Shown here: positions 62,402 to 64,000 of the stretch, piece by piece | Layout of the letters: every line of letters starts with the position of its first letter | Position numbering within the stretch: the first letter of the stretch is position 1 | Assembly (NCBI GenBank): GCA_002483145.1 | Contig: DLHJ01000002.1 | Span: 124,001-188,000 of the forward strand | Source: Cellvibrio sp. UBA7671 | GTDB taxonomy: Bacteria > Pseudomonadota > Gammaproteobacteria > Pseudomonadales > Cellvibrionaceae | DNA: 64,000 nucleotides | Direction: 5' to 3' | Position numbers and translations under genes: made by a program | Notes under the pieces: model-generated | Told to the model about the DNA's origin: nothing | Database searches by the model: none | What the model saw: the letters and a program-made list of their open reading frames with translations, nothing else

Positions 62402-63262
62402 ATGTCTGCTGTTAAGGAAATCGTTTTAACCTTTAGTTGTCAGGATTCCAAAGGCTTAGTGGCCGCTGTTGCTACCTTATTTGCTACCTTGGGTTTTAAT
62501 ATTAAAGAGTCTTCTCAATTTGAAGATGTGCAAAGTAACCGCTTTTTTATGCGCACCGTATTTGAGTGCCCGGTGGGTTACAACCTTGGGCAGATTCGCT
62601 CGCTGTTTAAGCCGCTCGGTGAACAGTATCAAATGGATTGGAATATTTTCGATAGCCACACCAAGCCGCGTGTGTTGATTGCAGTTTCCCAGTGGGGACA
62701 TTGTTTGAATGCGCTACTTAATAGTTGGAAAAATGGCTCGCTGCCGATTGATATTGTGGGTGTTGTTTCTAACCACAATGTAATGCGCGATTTAACTGAA
62801 TGGTATGAATTGCCGTTTCATTATTTACCGATTACTCCAGATACCAAAGCTGAACAAGAAGGGCAGTTGTGGCAATTGATGCAGGATTTGCAGGCGGAAT
62901 TTTTGGTGCTCGCACGCTATATGCAAATTCTCTCCGACGATTTGTGCCGTAAATTAAATGGCCGTGCGATCAATATCCATCACTCGTTTTTACCGGGTTT
63001 TAAAGGTGCAAAACCTTATCACCAAGCTTTTGAGCGCGGTGTAAAACTGATCGGTGCGACCGCGCATTTTGTTACGGCCGATTTGGATGAAGGCCCGATT
63101 ATCGAGCAATCTGTTGAACGTGTATCCCATGTGAATTCGCCGGATGAAATGGCGGAAATTGGGCGCGATATTGAGGCGGTGGTGTTGAACCGCGCGGTGC
63201 GCTGGCATGCTGAGCATCGGGTGTTGTTAAATGGCACCAAAACGGTGGTGTTTTCGCGATAA
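62402..63262 (+). CDS. purU: Formyltetrahydrofolate deformylase
   Basis: A 286-residue enzyme that hydrolyses 10-formyl-THF to THF and formate, keeping the one-carbon pool balanced. An N-terminal ACT domain (residues ~6-80: IVLTFSCQDSKGLVAAVATLFA) is followed by the formyltransferase-fold domain: LVLARYMQILSDDL and the catalytic INIHHSFLPGFKGAKPY (Asn-His), then GATAHFVTADLDEGPIIEQ. ATG at 62402 has AAAGAGAAAA upstream. A strong terminator follows. Confidence 0.95.
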   Translation: MSAVKEIVLTFSCQDSKGLVAAVATLFATLGFNIKESSQFEDVQSNRFFMRTVFECPVGYNLGQIRSLFKPLGEQYQMDWNIFDSHTKPRVLIAVSQWGHCLNALLNSWKNGSLPIDIVGVVSNHNVMRDLTEWYELPFHYLPITPDTKAEQEGQLWQLMQDLQAEFLVLARYMQILSDDLCRKLNGRAINIHHSFLPGFKGAKPYHQAFERGVKLIGATAHFVTADLDEGPIIEQSVERVSHVNSPDEMAEIGRDIEAVVLNRAVRWHAEHRVLLNGTKTVVFSR

Positions 63263-63299
63263 GACTTTTCATAAGTCTGTTGGTGAAGAAGTGTATTAT

Positions 63300-63336
63300 A
63301 AAAAACGCGGCGATATGGTTATCGCCGCGTTTTTTA
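63300..63336. terminator. Bidirectional Rho-independent terminator
   Basis: CGCGGCGATA pairs with TATCGCCGCG across TGGT, with six As before and six Ts after. It serves purU (+) and the convergent MFS gene (-). Confidence 0.92.
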
Positions 63337-63359
63337 TTGGAACCAATAATGTGGCTACA

Positions 63360-63998
63360 CTATTTGCTAGTCGCTTTTTTAGCCGATGCTGCCAGCGCCA
63401 ACAGCCCCAGCGCAACAATCCCAAACGACACATTCAAACTGCTCAACTCCGCGATAAAACCAATCACCGCTGGACCTGCCAATAATCCCGCATAACCCAT
63501 ACTGACCACTGCTGAAATTGCCAAGCCCATCGGCATGGAATCTTGATTGCCGGCGGCGGTAAATAGCACCGGCACTATGTTGGACGCGCCCACGCCGATT
63601 AGTGTAAAACCGATAAATGCGACGGCAGTAAAGGGGACAAATACGACGAATAAAAATCCTGTGGCGGCGCAGAGCCCGCCCCAAAGCACAACCCGGGTGC
63701 CGCCGAGGGCGTTAACAATTTTATCGCCAGTGAAACGGCCAATGGTCATAGCGACAGAGAAACAGGCATAGCCCAAACCGGCGTGGACAGGATCGATCTC
63801 GCGTACGCTGTTGAGGAATACAGCGCTCCAATCCAGCACCGCACCTTCCGATAAAAAGGCGATAAAACAGAGGCTGCCGAGCAGTAATACTTTGCCGCGC
63901 GGCAATACAAAAAAGGGTTCGCGTTCGCCGCTGATGTTGTCGGGGTTGTTGTCGTTATTGCTCTTGGGTAAAAGATCTTTTGCGCAATAGGCCAGCAT
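63360..63998 (-). CDS. MFS transporter, C-terminal part (runs off the right edge)
   Basis: The visible 212 residues cover about the second half of a major-facilitator permease: KVLLLGSLCFIAFLSEGAVLDWSAVFL (first helix of the second half), a SVAMTIGRFTGDKIV motif and four or five more helices, ending in an Ala/Lys tail. The GAVLDWSAVFL segment is like YbjJ-type or fucose-permease-like members. The start lies outside the window, so no start is claimed and the frame begins at the edge. Substrate unknown. Confidence 0.8.
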   Translation of the reverse strand: MLAYCAKDLLPKSNNDNNPDNISGEREPFFVLPRGKVLLLGSLCFIAFLSEGAVLDWSAVFLNSVREIDPVHAGLGYACFSVAMTIGRFTGDKIVNALGGTRVVLWGGLCAATGFLFVVFVPFTAVAFIGFTLIGVGASNIVPVLFTAAGNQDSMPMGLAISAVVSMGYAGLLAGPAVIGFIAELSSLNVSFGIVALGLLALAASAKKATSK

Positions 63999-64000
63999 CA

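Overview
The window looks like chromosomal DNA of a polysaccharide-degrading gammaproteobacterium, most likely Cellvibrio or a close relative (inference). The basis is the mix of a large TonB-dependent receptor, secreted GH43 and PL1 enzymes with Ser/Ala/Pro-rich linkers, a discoidin-PL7-type lyase, an exported AGE-family epimerase, a flavin-dependent halogenase, and gammaproteobacterial housekeeping genes (nrdAB, purU, tpm, a second EF-G). There are no tRNA or rRNA genes, insertion sequences, integrase or CRISPR array.

Layout. 0-4.8 kb: the end of a surface-polysaccharide locus (Stealth phosphotransferase, GT4, GT2, OafA-type acyltransferase). 4.8-7.5 kb: DUF2956-like protein, acyl-CoA thioesterase and an exported protein with a heme-binding-type motif and a C-terminal MVL-type lectin module. 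8-14.5 kb: carbohydrate-use genes (TonB receptor, GH43, pectate lyase with a repeat linker). 14.8-25.1 kb: mostly minus-strand envelope genes (sulfotransferase, Blc lipocalin, esterase lipoprotein, small lipoproteins, thiopurine methyltransferase, discoidin-PL7 protein, TonB-C protein). 25.3-29.1 kb: an accessory pocket with two small unknown genes, a HEPN-domain protein and a coiled-coil membrane protein; each of the last two is preceded by a copy of the same ~69-bp hairpin element. 29.1-34.3 kb: nrdB and nrdA with a long upstream control region (NrdR-box-like palindromes and a perfect DnaA box). 34.3-43.3 kb: AGE epimerase, PhoX-like lipoprotein with collagen-like repeats, di-heme lipoprotein, HDOD protein, DUF72 protein, tryptophan halogenase. 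43.6-55 kb: AEC transporter, then a plus-strand cluster of beta-hydroxylase, sulfotransferase, GNAT, tail-collar protein and a 2395-residue repeat adhesin that ends in an outer-membrane barrel. 55-64 kb: EF-G2, a MocR regulator divergent from a PhzF/aminotransferase operon, an acyltransferase, purU and a partial MFS transporter.

How the parts fit. The TonB receptor, GH43, PL1, PL7 and epimerase are probably parts of plant or algal polysaccharide use. The MocR/PhzF/aminotransferase set is a self-contained regulated unit with a clear 10-bp inverted-repeat operator. The most unusual items are (i) the HEPN plus coiled-coil membrane gene pair with duplicated hairpin leaders, a candidate defence or toxin-RNA module; (ii) the giant protein that joins a GlyGly-CTERM-like segment and a second signal-peptide-like segment to a beta-barrel; and (iii) the beta-hydroxylase/sulfotransferase/GNAT/tail-collar cluster. 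All functional calls rest on motif recognition by eye; no database search was run.
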